Position numbers and translations under genes: made by a program. From CAXTEJ01 sp964243295 (GTDB taxonomy: Bacteria > Actinomycetota > Actinomycetes > Actinomycetales > Angustibacteraceae): 64,000 bases of DNA. The DNA lies in the NCBI GenBank assembly GCA_964243295.1, contig CAXTEJ010000011.1, forward strand, positions 1 to 64,000, given 5' to 3'. Under the pieces are notes generated by a model that saw nothing but the letters and a program-made list of their open reading frames with translations, was not told the DNA's origin and did no database searches. Positions 42,136-51,134 of the stretch are shown one piece after another. Position 1 is the first letter of the stretch, and every line of letters begins with the position of its first letter.

Positions 42136-42903
42136 GTGGCTGCACGGTCGTCGATGACGGTGCCGTCCGCGATGATCGACCGCGACTCGTCCACGGCGCT
42201 GCACTCTCAGATCTCGGACTGGATGCGGGCCCGGATCGCGGCCGGCGACTGGCCCCGCAACTACCGGCTGCCCACCGAGCCCGAGCTCGCAGACGACCTG
42301 GGCGTCAGCCGCGGAACCCTGCGCCGGGCGTTGTCCACGCTGATCAACGACGGCCTGCTCAAGCAGGTGCAAGGTCGTGGGACGTTCGTGACCTCAACGT
42401 TGATCGAGCCGGCCATCGCCCAGAAACTGAGCACGCTCAGTGAAGACCTAGCAGGACAGGGGATAGGCGTCACAACCGAGGTGCTCGCCTGCGACGTCCT
42501 CGAGGCCCCTCGACCAATCGCCAGCCTGCTCGACGTCGTCCCCGGGCAGGGGGTGCTCCGCCTGTCGCGCAGGCGCAGCACCACCTTGGGGGTCGTCGCC
42601 TTCCTCAACAACTACGTGCGAACCGACCTGGCTCCAGGCATCGAGGCGGTCAATTTCACGACTGAAAGCCTCTTTGGCGTCCTCGAAGGCAGGTTCAACC
42701 TGCGCATCAGCTCAGGACGGCGCAGCTTCTCAGCCGAAGCCGCCTCGGCCGACGTCGCACAGGCACTCGACGTCCCACTGGGCACCCCAGTTCAATACCT
42801 CGAGCAAATGACCTACCTCGCCGACGGCCGACCGATCGAATATTCAGACGTTTGGATCAACAGCGCCCGAATGCGGGTGACCTCAGTTCTCGCCCGCCAA
42901 TAG
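42136..42903 (+). CDS. GntR-family regulator, HutC/UTRA subgroup
   Basis: Regulator of 255 residues; GTG 42136 has AGGAGG about five bases ahead. The N-terminal winged helix is RLPTEPELADDLGVSRGTLRRALSTL with GRGTFVTS after it. The C-terminal UTRA domain contains RLSRRRSTTLGVVAFLNNYV and the final YLEQMTYLADGRPIEYSDVW. UTRA domains bind sugar phosphates and similar ligands. It presumably controls the kinase/aldolase cluster upstream through an operator such as 39550-39561. Confidence 0.92.
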   Translation: MAARSSMTVPSAMIDRDSSTALHSQISDWMRARIAAGDWPRNYRLPTEPELADDLGVSRGTLRRALSTLINDGLLKQVQGRGTFVTSTLIEPAIAQKLSTLSEDLAGQGIGVTTEVLACDVLEAPRPIASLLDVVPGQGVLRLSRRRSTTLGVVAFLNNYVRTDLAPGIEAVNFTTESLFGVLEGRFNLRISSGRRSFSAEAASADVAQALDVPLGTPVQYLEQMTYLADGRPIEYSDVWINSARMRVTSVLARQ

Positions 42904-43129
42904 CTCTAGCAGCGCCACATCAGGCGGCATTGGGCGGTCGAGCGACGCACGCCGGCTGGCCCGGACGGTCCGGGCAGGCGCAGCCCAACAAACCAGCGCC
43001 ACCGTGGCGTCGACCCGATCGCCGTGCCCCGTCATCGACCGGACCAGGCTTCACCCGGACACCTCGTAACGACCAGCAGCAACGAGCGGCTCCACGGACG
43101 CCCCGCGCCTGCCCGGTACGCTGCCCCGC

Positions 43130-44464
43130 ATGTCACTGCGCCTGTCTGTCATCGGCACCGGCTACCTCGGGGCCGTCCACGCCGCCGCCATGGCCGAGCT
43201 CGGTCACGAGGTCGTCGCGGTCGACGTCGACCAGGCCAAGATCGACACGCTGGCCTCCGGCAGGGCACCGTTCTTCGAGCCCGGGCTGCCCGAGCTGCTG
43301 CAGCGGGCGCTGGCCACCGGGCGGCTGCGCTTCACCACCGACTACGCGCTGGCCGCCGACGCCGACGTCCACTTCATCTGCGTGGGCACCCCGCAGCGCG
43401 CGGGCGAGTTCGCGGCCGACCTGCGCTACGTCGAGTCGGCGTTCGGCGAGCTGTCGAAGCACCTGACCGGCCCGACGCTGCTGGTCGGCAAGTCGACCGT
43501 CCCGGTCGGAACCGCAGCGCGCATGCTCGAGATGGCCCGCACAGTCGCGCCGGCCGGCGACGGCGTGACCCTGGCCTGGAACCCCGAGTTCCTGCGCGAG
43601 GGGTTCGCGGTCAAGGACACGCTGCACCCCGACCGCCTCGTCTACGGCGTGGAGCCCGGCGTGCGCGGCGAGCGCGCCCGCGAGCTGCTGGACGAGGTCT
43701 ACGCCACCACGATCGGTGAGGGCACCCCCCGCATCGTCACCGACTTCGCGACCGCCGAGCTGGTGAAGGTCGCCGCCAACTCCTTCCTCGCGACCAAGAT
43801 CTCGTTCATCAACGCCATGGCCGAGGTCTGCGAGGCCGCCGGCGGTGACGTCACGGCGCTCGCCGACGCCATCGGCCACGACGAGCGCATCGGCCGCAAG
43901 TTCCTCGGCGCCGGCGTCGGCTTCGGCGGTGGCTGCCTGCCCAAGGACATCCGCGCGTTCATGGCGCGCGCCGGTGAGCTCGGAGCCGACCAGGCGCTGA
44001 CGTTCCTGCGCGAGGTCGACGCCATCAACATGCGCCGCCGCGCCCGCATGGTGGAGATCGCCCGCGAGCAGTGCGACGACACCTTCATCGGCAAGCGCGT
44101 CGCCGTGCTCGGTGCGGCCTTCAAGCCCGACAGTGACGACACCCGCGACTCGCCCGCGCTGTCGATCGCGGCCCAGGTGCGGCTGCAGGGCGCCCACGTC
44201 ACGGTGCACGACCCCGAGGCCATGGCCAACGCCAAGCGAGCCTGGCCCGACCTGTCGTTCGCCGAGACCTCCATGGCCGCGATGGAGGGCGCGCACGTCG
44301 TGCTGCACCTGACCGAGTGGCGCGAGTACCGCGAGCTCGACCCGGTCGAGGTGGGCAAGGTCGTCGCCGCCAAGAAGATCGTCGACGGGCGCAACGCCCT
44401 CGACGGCGCACGCTGGCGCGACGCCGGCTTCGCCTACCGCGCCCTGGGCCGCCCCCAGACGTGA
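43130..44464 (+). CDS. UDP-glucose 6-dehydrogenase
   Basis: Nucleotide-sugar dehydrogenase, 444 residues, normal length. The NAD-binding motif is LSVIGTGYLGAVHAAAMAEL. Further signs are GKSTVPVGTA, WNPEFLREGFAVKD, LVKVAANSFLATKISFINAM and FGGGCLPKD with the catalytic Cys269, then GAAFKPDSDDTRDSPAL. It oxidises UDP-glucose twice to UDP-glucuronate for polysaccharide synthesis. GTGA overlap couples it to the next small gene. It could feed the glycan operon at 17-27 kb. Confidence 0.95.
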   Translation: MSLRLSVIGTGYLGAVHAAAMAELGHEVVAVDVDQAKIDTLASGRAPFFEPGLPELLQRALATGRLRFTTDYALAADADVHFICVGTPQRAGEFAADLRYVESAFGELSKHLTGPTLLVGKSTVPVGTAARMLEMARTVAPAGDGVTLAWNPEFLREGFAVKDTLHPDRLVYGVEPGVRGERARELLDEVYATTIGEGTPRIVTDFATAELVKVAANSFLATKISFINAMAEVCEAAGGDVTALADAIGHDERIGRKFLGAGVGFGGGCLPKDIRAFMARAGELGADQALTFLREVDAINMRRRARMVEIAREQCDDTFIGKRVAVLGAAFKPDSDDTRDSPALSIAAQVRLQGAHVTVHDPEAMANAKRAWPDLSFAETSMAAMEGAHVVLHLTEWREYRELDPVEVGKVVAAKKIVDGRNALDGARWRDAGFAYRALGRPQT

Positions 44465-44922
44465 CCCACATCGGCGCGGGCCCGCACCGGAACGACCCTG
44501 ACGTCGTCCGGCGGCTGCTCACGACCCCGGCCACCTGGGCGGTCGTCGGGCTGTCGGCCAACACCACCCGCACGGCCTACGCGGTGAGCGCCTGGGTGCG
44601 GGACCGGCTCGGCATGCGCCTCGTGCCGGTGCACCCGCGCGCCGAGACCGTGCTCGGCGAGACCGGCTACCGGCGCCTCGCCGACGTCCCGGACGGCGAG
44701 CGGCTGGCGGTCGTCGACCTGTTCGTGGCCAGCCGGCGGGTCGGCGACATCGTGGACGAGGCCATCGCCGAGCGCGAGCGGCTGGGCATCGGCGCGGTGT
44801 GGCTGCAGCTCGGCGTCGTCGACGAGGACGCCGCCCGCCGCGCCACGGACGCCGGCCTCGACGTCGTCATGGACACCTGCCCCCACATCGAGGGCCCCCG
44901 GCTCGGCATCGCCCCCGCCTGA
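44461..44922 (+). CDS. CoA-binding domain protein
   Basis: A 153-residue CoA-binding (YccU-like, Rossmann) protein. GTG 44461 overlaps the Ugd stop. Motifs are WAVVGLSANTTRTAYAVSAW (Gly-rich loop), VPVHPRAETVLGETGYR, LAVVDLFVASRRVGDIVDEA and IGAVWLQLGVVDEDAARRAT, with Cys near the end in VMDTCPHIE. Function of the family is not established. It is convergent with the galE gene, 2 bases apart. Confidence 0.9.
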   Translation: MTHIGAGPHRNDPDVVRRLLTTPATWAVVGLSANTTRTAYAVSAWVRDRLGMRLVPVHPRAETVLGETGYRRLADVPDGERLAVVDLFVASRRVGDIVDEAIAERERLGIGAVWLQLGVVDEDAARRATDAGLDVVMDTCPHIEGPRLGIAPA

Positions 44923-44924
44923 GC

Positions 44925-45941
44925 TCAGTCCGGGTAGCCGGCCGGGTTCTGCTGCTGCCAGCGCCACTGGTCGGCGCACATGTCCTCGATGCTGCGGGTC
45001 GCCCGCCAGCCCAGCTCGGCCTGCGCGCGGGCGGGGTCGGCGTACGACGCGGCGATGTCGCCGGCTCGGCGCGGCGCCACCTCGTAGGGCAGCTCGCGGC
45101 CGCAGGCCTTCTCGAACGCGTGCAGCACCTCGAGCACGCTGGTGCCGTGCCCGGTGCCGAGGTTGTACGTCGACACGGTGTCGTCGGTCGCGGACAGGTG
45201 CGCGAGCGCCGCGAGGTGGCCGGCGGCGAGGTCCTCGACGTGGATGTAGTCGCGCAGCGCGGTGCCGTCCGGCGTCGGGTAGTCGTCGCCGAAGATGCGC
45301 AGCTGGTCGCGCTTGCCGACGGCGACCTGCGCGATGAACGGCATCAGGTTGTTCGGGATGCCCTGCGGGTCCTCGCCGATGGTGCCGGAGGAGTGAGCGC
45401 CGACCGGGTTGAAGTAGCGCAGCAGCGCGACGCGCCAGCGCTCGTCGGTGCGGGCCACGTCGCGCAGCACCTGCTCGATCATGACCTTCGTCCAGCCGTA
45501 CGGGTTGGTGGCGGACGTCGGCAGGTCCTCGCTCATGGGCACCGGCGGGTTCGCGCCGTAGACCGTCGCCGACGAGGAGAACACCAGCTTGAAGCAGCCG
45601 TGCCGCTGCATGGCCCGCACCAGCGCGAACGTCGAGCCGAGGTTGTTCTGGTAGTACTCCAGCGGCACGTCGACGCTCTCGCCCACGGCCTTGTGGCCGG
45701 CGAAGTGGATCACGGCGTCGAAGCTGCGGGCAGCGAGCAGCCCGTCGATCTTGTCGCGGTCGGTGAGGTCGAACGCGTGCACCTCGAGCGGGCTGCCGGT
45801 CAGCGCCTCGATGCGCGGTACGACGGTCGGCTTGGCGTTGGCGAAGCTGTCGACCACGACCACCTCGTGCCCCGCCGCGACGAGCTGGACGACCGTGTGT
45901 GACCCGATGAACCCGGCGCCGCCGGTGACGAGAACGCGCAT
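44925..45941 (-). CDS. galE: UDP-glucose 4-epimerase
   Basis: Extended SDR epimerase of 338 residues. The NAD motif is VTGGAGFIGSHTVVQL. The catalytic region is FSSSATVYG followed by NPYGWTKVMIEQ (Tyr and Lys of YxxxK). Substrate region motifs are YFNPVGAHSSGTIGEDPQG and NLMPFIAQVAVGKRDQLRIF, which are typical of true GalE. It interconverts UDP-glucose and UDP-galactose. It is next to Ugd, and both supply sugar nucleotides for envelope polymers. Confidence 0.95.
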   Translation of the reverse strand: MRVLVTGGAGFIGSHTVVQLVAAGHEVVVVDSFANAKPTVVPRIEALTGSPLEVHAFDLTDRDKIDGLLAARSFDAVIHFAGHKAVGESVDVPLEYYQNNLGSTFALVRAMQRHGCFKLVFSSSATVYGANPPVPMSEDLPTSATNPYGWTKVMIEQVLRDVARTDERWRVALLRYFNPVGAHSSGTIGEDPQGIPNNLMPFIAQVAVGKRDQLRIFGDDYPTPDGTALRDYIHVEDLAAGHLAALAHLSATDDTVSTYNLGTGHGTSVLEVLHAFEKACGRELPYEVAPRRAGDIAASYADPARAQAELGWRATRSIEDMCADQWRWQQQNPAGYPD

Positions 45942-45980
45942 GCCCCAACCGTAGGCCCAGCGCGCCTGGGGAGCGCCCGC

Positions 45981-46508
45981 TCAGGACGCGTCGGGGCCGG
46001 CCGCGCGGCGGGCGCGCAGGCGCTCGCCCTTCGCCGTCGCCTGCTGCCGCAGGTCGGCCTGGAACGCGGCCATCTGCTCACGCAGCCGCGCGCCGAGATC
46101 GCTGTCGGCGGCAGCCAGCACCCGGACGGCGAGCAGCCCCGCGTTGCGCGCCCCGCCCACCGACACCGTCGCGACGGGCACCCCCGCGGGCATCTGGACG
46201 ATCGACAGCAGCGAGTCCATGCCGTCGAGGTGCGCGAGCGGCACGGGGACGCCGATGACGGGCAGCGGCGTCACCGCGGCGAGCATCCCCGGCAGGTGCG
46301 CCGCGCCGCCGGCACCGGCGACGATCACCCGCAGCCCGCGCGCGGCGGCCTGCTCGCCGTACGCGACCATCTCGCGGGGCATGCGGTGGGCCGAGACGAC
46401 GTCGACCTCGTGCTCGACGCCGAACTCCTCGAGGGCGGCGCTCGCGGCCGCCATCACCGGCCAGTCCGAGTCGCTGCCCATGACGACGCCGACGAGGGGG
46501 TCGCTCAC
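45981..46508 (-). CDS. purE: N5-carboxyaminoimidazole ribonucleotide mutase
   Basis: Purine biosynthesis mutase of 175 residues. VGVVMGSDSDWPVM is the phosphate-binding start, VVSAHRMPREM includes the catalytic His, and IVAGAGGAAHLPGMLAAVTP and LDSLLSIVQMPAGVPVATV-like (SLLSIVQMPAGVPVATV) match the family. GTG 46508 overlaps the PurK stop (GTGA), so the two are made together, as is usual. Converts N5-CAIR to CAIR. Confidence 0.96.
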   Translation of the reverse strand: MSDPLVGVVMGSDSDWPVMAAASAALEEFGVEHEVDVVSAHRMPREMVAYGEQAAARGLRVIVAGAGGAAHLPGMLAAVTPLPVIGVPVPLAHLDGMDSLLSIVQMPAGVPVATVSVGGARNAGLLAVRVLAAADSDLGARLREQMAAFQADLRQQATAKGERLRARRAAGPDAS

Positions 46509-47689
46509 TCGGTCACCACTCCCTGCAGGAAGTCGGCGGCGTGGCGGGCACGCTCTCGCAGGTCGCCCAGGTCGTCGCCGCTGACCGTCACGTGGCCGAT
46601 CTTGCGGCCGGGGCGCACGGACTTGCCGTACAGGTGCACCTTCAGCGCCGGGTCGTGCGCGAGCAGGTGCAGATAGGTCGGGTAGAGCTCGGGGTAGTCG
46701 CCGCCCAGCACGTTGGCCATGACGGTCCACCGCGCGCGGGGGCTGGGGTCGCCGAGCGGCAGGTCGAGCACCGCCCGCAGGTGCTGCTCGAACTGGCTGG
46801 TCACCGAGCCCTCGATGGTCCAGTGGCCGCTGTTGTGGGGGCGCATCGCGAGCTCGTTGACCACGAAGTCCTCACCGGTCTGGAACAGCTCGACGGCCAT
46901 GACACCGGTGACGCCCAGCTCGCCGGCGATCCGCAGCGCCACCTCGGTGACCCGGGCGGCCAGGTCGGCGTCGAGGTCGGGAGCGGGCGCGAGCACCTCG
47001 GTGCAGATGCCGTCGACCTGCACCGTCTCGACGACCGGCCAGGCCGCCGCCTGCCCCATCGGGCTGCGGGCCACCAGCACCGCCAGCTCGCGATCGAAGG
47101 CCACGTTCTCCTCGGCCAGCAGCCCGTCGCCGCCCGTGAGCCGGTCGAGCCAGTCCGCCGCCTCCCCTGCGTCCTGGACGACGCGCACGCCCTTGCCGTC
47201 GTAGCCGCCGCGGGGGGTCTTGAGCACGACGGGCCAGCCGACGTCCGCCGCGAACGCCTCGAGCCCGGCCGCGTCGCGCACGACGGCCCACCGGGGGCAC
47301 GGCACACCGAGGTCGCGCAGCCGCTGCCGCATGACCACCTTGTCCTGGGCGTGCAGCAGCGCGTCCGACCCGGGCCGGACGACGGCACCGCCCGCCTCGA
47401 GCGCGCGCAGGTGCTCGGGCGGCACGTGCTCGTGGTCGAACGTCACGACGTCGCAGTCGCGGGCCAGCTCGCGCAGCGCCGCCAGGTCGGTGTGGGAGCC
47501 GGGCGGCGACTGCGGCACGACCTGCGCGGCGCTGTCGTCGGGGTGCTCGCTGAGCACCCGCAGCCCGATCGACAGGGCGATCGCCGGGGGCTGCATCATC
47601 CGCGCCAGCTGGCCGGCGCCCACGACACCGACGAGCGGGAAGCCACCGGGCCCGCGGGTGGCCGGGGCCCGGTTCGGCGACGAGGTCAC
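46505..47689 (-). CDS. purK: N5-carboxyaminoimidazole ribonucleotide synthase
   Basis: ATP-grasp enzyme of 394 residues with GTG start at 47689. Signatures are VGVVGAGQLARMMQPPAI, DVVTFDHEHVPPEHL, WPVVLKTPRGGYDGKGVRVV (ATP-binding loop), EENVAFDRELAVLVAR and NELAMRPHNSGHWTIEGSVT. It carboxylates AIR using ATP and bicarbonate, feeding PurE. The upstream neighbour, a small membrane protein gene, is divergent, about 97 bases away. Confidence 0.96.
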   Translation of the reverse strand: MTSSPNRAPATRGPGGFPLVGVVGAGQLARMMQPPAIALSIGLRVLSEHPDDSAAQVVPQSPPGSHTDLAALRELARDCDVVTFDHEHVPPEHLRALEAGGAVVRPGSDALLHAQDKVVMRQRLRDLGVPCPRWAVVRDAAGLEAFAADVGWPVVLKTPRGGYDGKGVRVVQDAGEAADWLDRLTGGDGLLAEENVAFDRELAVLVARSPMGQAAAWPVVETVQVDGICTEVLAPAPDLDADLAARVTEVALRIAGELGVTGVMAVELFQTGEDFVVNELAMRPHNSGHWTIEGSVTSQFEQHLRAVLDLPLGDPSPRARWTVMANVLGGDYPELYPTYLHLLAHDPALKVHLYGKSVRPGRKIGHVTVSGDDLGDLRERARHAADFLQGVVTE

Positions 47690-47785
47690 GGGCGCCACCC
47701 TAGGCGACGGGTCTCCGCCCTTGATCACACCCCACTGGCCCGCGCCTTCGAGGATGAGCGCTACGCCTGGACCCGCACCATCCGC

Positions 47786-48205
47786 ATGCGCCAGCGCCTG
47801 GTCCTGGCCGAGGCGACCCTGCTCGCGGTGCTCGCCGTCACCACGGTCCTGAGCGCCACACTTGGCGATGGCTGGAGCACCGGGTTCTTCGTCGTGTGGA
47901 TGGTGGGCATGCTCGGCTTCATCCCGTTGCACTCGCTGCTCAACGTCGGCATCCGCGGACTGTTCGACCGCAGCGGCCGCTCGCTCGACGAGCACCAGTG
48001 GAACCTGCGTGCCCGGTCCCTATCCGCTGTCAACTGGCCACGTGGCGCGCTGACGCTGATGGCTCTGGTGTGCGGCATCGCGGTCGTGGCCGCCACCGAC
48101 CACGTCGCGCTGGCACTTAGCCTTGGCTTCCTGCTGTGGTTCGCGGCAGGGCTGTCGGCGTCTTGGCATCTGGCTTGGACGATGGCCGCGGAAGTGAACG
48201 ACTGA
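47786..48205 (+). CDS. Small four-helix membrane protein
   Basis: Predicted protein of 139 residues from ATG 47786. The open frame continues upstream (LARAFEDERYAWTRTIRMRQ looks like protein sequence) but offers no ATG or GTG after 47711, so the real start may use a rare codon. Hydrophobic segments lie at about 8-25, 33-52, 83-100 and 106-125, with a conserved-looking LDEHQWNLRARSLS loop between helices 2 and 3. Not recognised. Confidence 0.65.
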   Translation: MRQRLVLAEATLLAVLAVTTVLSATLGDGWSTGFFVVWMVGMLGFIPLHSLLNVGIRGLFDRSGRSLDEHQWNLRARSLSAVNWPRGALTLMALVCGIAVVAATDHVALALSLGFLLWFAAGLSASWHLAWTMAAEVND

Positions 48206-48346
48206 CGACGCGGACAGCCAGGTCTTCGACCCAGGCTTACCACGCCGTGGGTGCTCGAGCACGAAGGTCCTGAGCTCGTCGCTGGCGTATCGGCCGGGTG
48301 AGCTGGTGGCTTCTCGCTACGCCGGCCTGACCGGAGCCGGACCGGC

Positions 48347-48991
48347 TCACCGTGACCCGTTCGGCCCGGGCAGCAGCCCGCGAGCCATGGCCACGGTGAC
48401 CGCCGCCGTCCGGTCGTCGACCCCCAGCTTGGCGAACACCCGCAGCAGGTGGGACTTCACCGTCGCCTCCCCGATCAGCAGTACCGCGGCGACAGCTGAG
48501 TTCGACAGCCCCTGCCCGACTAGCTCCAGCACCTGGGTCTCGCGGGGGGTCAGCCGCTCGACCGCGGGCTCGCGCAGCTGCCGGAGCAGCCGCGCGGCCA
48601 CCGGCGGGGCGAGCACGGTCTCGCCGCGGGCGGCCCGGCGGACAGCGTCGGCGAGCACCGAGCGCTGGGCGTCCTTGAGCAGGTAGCCGCTGGCCCCGGC
48701 CTCGACCGCGCGCAGGATGTCGTGGTCGGTGTCGTAGGTGGTCAGCACCACGACGACGACGCCGGGGTGGGCCTGCCGCACCTGCGCCGTGGCTGCGACG
48801 CCGTCCGTGCCGGGCATTCGCAGGTCCATCAGCACGACGTCGGGGGCGTGCTCGGCCACGGCCGCGAGCACCCCCTCGCCGCCGTCGACCTCCGCGACGA
48901 CCTCCAGGTCCGGCTCGGCTGAGAGCAGCGCCACGATCCCGGCGCGCACGACCGGGTGGTCGTCGACGACGAGCAGGCGGACGCCGCTCAC
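48347..48991 (-). CDS. LuxR/NarL-family response regulator
   Basis: Response regulator of 214 residues. DDHPVVRAGIV, phosphoacceptor Asp56 in DVVLMDLRMPGTDG, and LLKDAQRSVLADAV mark the receiver; the LuxR helix-turn-helix is LTPRETQVLELVGQGLSNSA and VAAVLLIGEATVKSHLLRVF. The start overlaps the kinase stop by four bases. It is the last gene of an ATPase-permease-kinase-regulator operon, so it probably controls that ABC exporter. Confidence 0.95.
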   Translation of the reverse strand: MSGVRLLVVDDHPVVRAGIVALLSAEPDLEVVAEVDGGEGVLAAVAEHAPDVVLMDLRMPGTDGVAATAQVRQAHPGVVVVVLTTYDTDHDILRAVEAGASGYLLKDAQRSVLADAVRRAARGETVLAPPVAARLLRQLREPAVERLTPRETQVLELVGQGLSNSAVAAVLLIGEATVKSHLLRVFAKLGVDDRTAAVTVAMARGLLPGPNGSR

Positions 48992-50271
48992 CGGGCGCCC
49001 ACGTTCGCGTGCGCCCTGGTGCCTGCTGGAGCACGGAGGGGCAGCCGCACGCGCAGCGCTGTACCGCCGCCGGGGGCCGCGGTGCGCTGCAGCGACCCGC
49101 CAGCCTGCTCGGCGCGCGCGGCCATGGCGGCCAGGCCGTATCCGTGCGGCGCCTGCTGCGCCGCCACCCCCACGCCGTCGTCGACGACCTGGAGTTCGAC
49201 CTGCCAGTCGTCCAGCGCCAGCGACACCGACGCGGTGCGGGCGCGCGCGTGCTGGCGCACGTTCGCCAGCCCCTCCTGTGCGGCCCTCAGCAGGACGACC
49301 TCGGCCTCCGGGGCGAGATCGGGCAGGTCGGGGTCGACCGCCAGGTCGGCGGGCAGGCCGGTCTCGTCGGTGAACCGGCGCACCAGGCGGGCCAGCGCGC
49401 CGGCGAGGCGGGCGTCGTCGAGGGCGGGCGGGGCCAGGGCGGCAACGATCGCGCGCGCCTCGGCGAGGTTCTCCCGGGCGGTGGCCTCCATCAGGTGCAG
49501 GCGCTCGCGGGCCAGGGCCGGGTCGGCGTCCAGCGCCGCGTCGGCGGCCTGCGCCAGGGCGATGATGCTGGTGAACCCCTGCGCCAGGGTGTCGTGGATC
49601 TCCCCGGCCATCCGCTGGCGCTCGGCCAGGACTCCGCGCGCGTGCTCGGTGGCCGCGAGGTCAGCGCGGGTGCGCTCCAGCTGGGCCAGCAGCTCGGCGC
49701 GGCCCTGGCTCTCGCGCACCAGCCCGGTGATCCACAGGCCGAGCAGCAGGGAGACGCTGAACTGCGCCACGGTGTACAGCGCCACCTCGGCGGCGTCGGA
49801 AGCTCGCCAGCCGCCGTGGCCCCAGCGGGCCAGAGCAAGGACGACCGGCACCGCGATGGTGGCCACCACCGCCCCGCGACGGCTGAAGAAGTTCCAGATC
49901 TGGGGGAAGAGTGCGAACAGCAGCGGAGCCATCAGGCCCTCGCCCCCCACGCCCTGGATCACCAGGAGGCCGGCCACGACGACGACGAGGTACGGCGCCG
50001 ACCGGCTGTCGCGCTCCCGCCCCTGCAGCCGAGCCCGCAGCAGGCGCACCCCCAGCAGCAGGTAGACCCCGGCCATCCCCACCACCGCGGCGATGCCCGC
50101 ACCGGCCGGCCCTGGCTCGACGTCCCCAAGCGCCAGCACGCCCCCGACCACGGCCAGCACCCCAAGCCACACGACGTGCCAGCCGATGGCCGATCGGTCC
50201 ACGAAATCGGCGGCGGAGACCGGTGCTGGAATTGCGGTAGGCACCACAGTCCGCGAGGCGGCCGGGCTCAC
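48988..50271 (-). CDS. Sensor histidine kinase (NarL/DesK type)
   Basis: Kinase of 427 residues; GTG at 50271 overlaps the permease stop (GTGA). Six hydrophobic segments lie at about 30-210, followed by a linker and the HisKA_3 helix LAERQRMAGEIHDTLAQGFT with His226. The ATPase domain has VVLLRAAQEGLANVRQHARA (N box) and PHGYGLAAMAARAEQAGG (G box). Order ATPase, permease, kinase, regulator indicates that the exporter is its control target. Confidence 0.93.
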   Translation of the reverse strand: MSPAASRTVVPTAIPAPVSAADFVDRSAIGWHVVWLGVLAVVGGVLALGDVEPGPAGAGIAAVVGMAGVYLLLGVRLLRARLQGRERDSRSAPYLVVVVAGLLVIQGVGGEGLMAPLLFALFPQIWNFFSRRGAVVATIAVPVVLALARWGHGGWRASDAAEVALYTVAQFSVSLLLGLWITGLVRESQGRAELLAQLERTRADLAATEHARGVLAERQRMAGEIHDTLAQGFTSIIALAQAADAALDADPALARERLHLMEATARENLAEARAIVAALAPPALDDARLAGALARLVRRFTDETGLPADLAVDPDLPDLAPEAEVVLLRAAQEGLANVRQHARARTASVSLALDDWQVELQVVDDGVGVAAQQAPHGYGLAAMAARAEQAGGSLQRTAAPGGGTALRVRLPLRAPAGTRAHANVGAR

Positions 50272-51134
50272 CGGTCGCCTCGGCGCCGCCACCGGAACGT
50301 GGTGCGGCACAGGACCAGGCCGACGACGACCCAGGACGCGAGCACGAGCACGGTGGTGCCCAGCTGCCAGCCGCCGCCGACCTCGGCGGCGGCCATCGAG
50401 TCCGGCAGCAGCGCCGCCCTGAAGCCCTGGGCGAGCCACTTGAGCGGGAAGAGCGCCGCGACGTCCTGCATCCAGCCGGGCAGCTCGCTGTAGACGAAGA
50501 AGACGCCGGAGATGAACTGCAGCACGAGCACGACCGGCGTCACCACGGCTGAGGCCGACTTCCCCGAGGCGGGGACGCTGGAGTAGGCGATGCCGAGCAG
50601 CGTGCCTGCGGTGGCGCCCAGGACGGCGACCCAGGCCAGCGTGAGCCAGCGTCCGGCCGTGTCTGGCAGCGGCACGTCGAAGGCCAGGCGCGCGGCCACC
50701 AGCAGCACCGCGAGCTGCGCCGCGCCGGTCACCACGACCAGGCCGACCTTGCCCAGGAAGTAGGCCGAGCGGGGCATCGGCGTGCCTTCTAGGCGCTTGA
50801 GCGTGCCGTCGTCGCGCTCGACCGCGATGGAGATCGCCAGCGACTGGAAGCTGACCAGCAGGATTCCAGAGGCCGCCATCCCGGCGGTGAAGTACTGGGT
50901 GAAGCTGATCCCGGGGGCCACCTCGTCGTCGAACACCGAACCGAAGATGAACAGGAAGATCACCGGAAACGCCAGGTTGAAGATCACGGCGTCGCGCTGG
51001 CGCAGGGTAGAGCGCAGCTCCATCCGCGCCCGCGCGAGGCTGGCGCGCAGCACGCTCGGTAGCGCAGCGTGCGCGGCGACCCCGGCGACCCCGGCGGTTC
51101 CGGTGGTGGCAGGGGTGGTCGGCGAGGTAGTCAT
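50268..51134 (-). CDS. ABC-2 type transporter permease
   Basis: Permease of 288 residues with six hydrophobic segments. The N-terminal LARARMELRSTLRQRDAVIF, the PGISFTQYFTAGMAASGILL segment and VERDDGTLKRLEGTPMPRSA (coupling loop) match the drug-exporting ABC-2 family (DrrB-like). Coupled by ATGA to the ATPase and by GTGA to the kinase. Confidence 0.9.
   Translation of the reverse strand: MTTSPTTPATTGTAGVAGVAAHAALPSVLRASLARARMELRSTLRQRDAVIFNLAFPVIFLFIFGSVFDDEVAPGISFTQYFTAGMAASGILLVSFQSLAISIAVERDDGTLKRLEGTPMPRSAYFLGKVGLVVVTGAAQLAVLLVAARLAFDVPLPDTAGRWLTLAWVAVLGATAGTLLGIAYSSVPASGKSASAVVTPVVLVLQFISGVFFVYSELPGWMQDVAALFPLKWLAQGFRAALLPDSMAAAEVGGGWQLGTTVLVLASWVVVGLVLCRTTFRWRRRGDR

Noticed and set aside
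42904..43129. Intergenic region before the UDP-glucose dehydrogenase
   Set aside because: No hairpin, repeat or small gene could be supported.
45954..45972. CCCAG/CTGGG hairpin between galE and purE
   Set aside because: Only five pairs; too weak to call a terminator.
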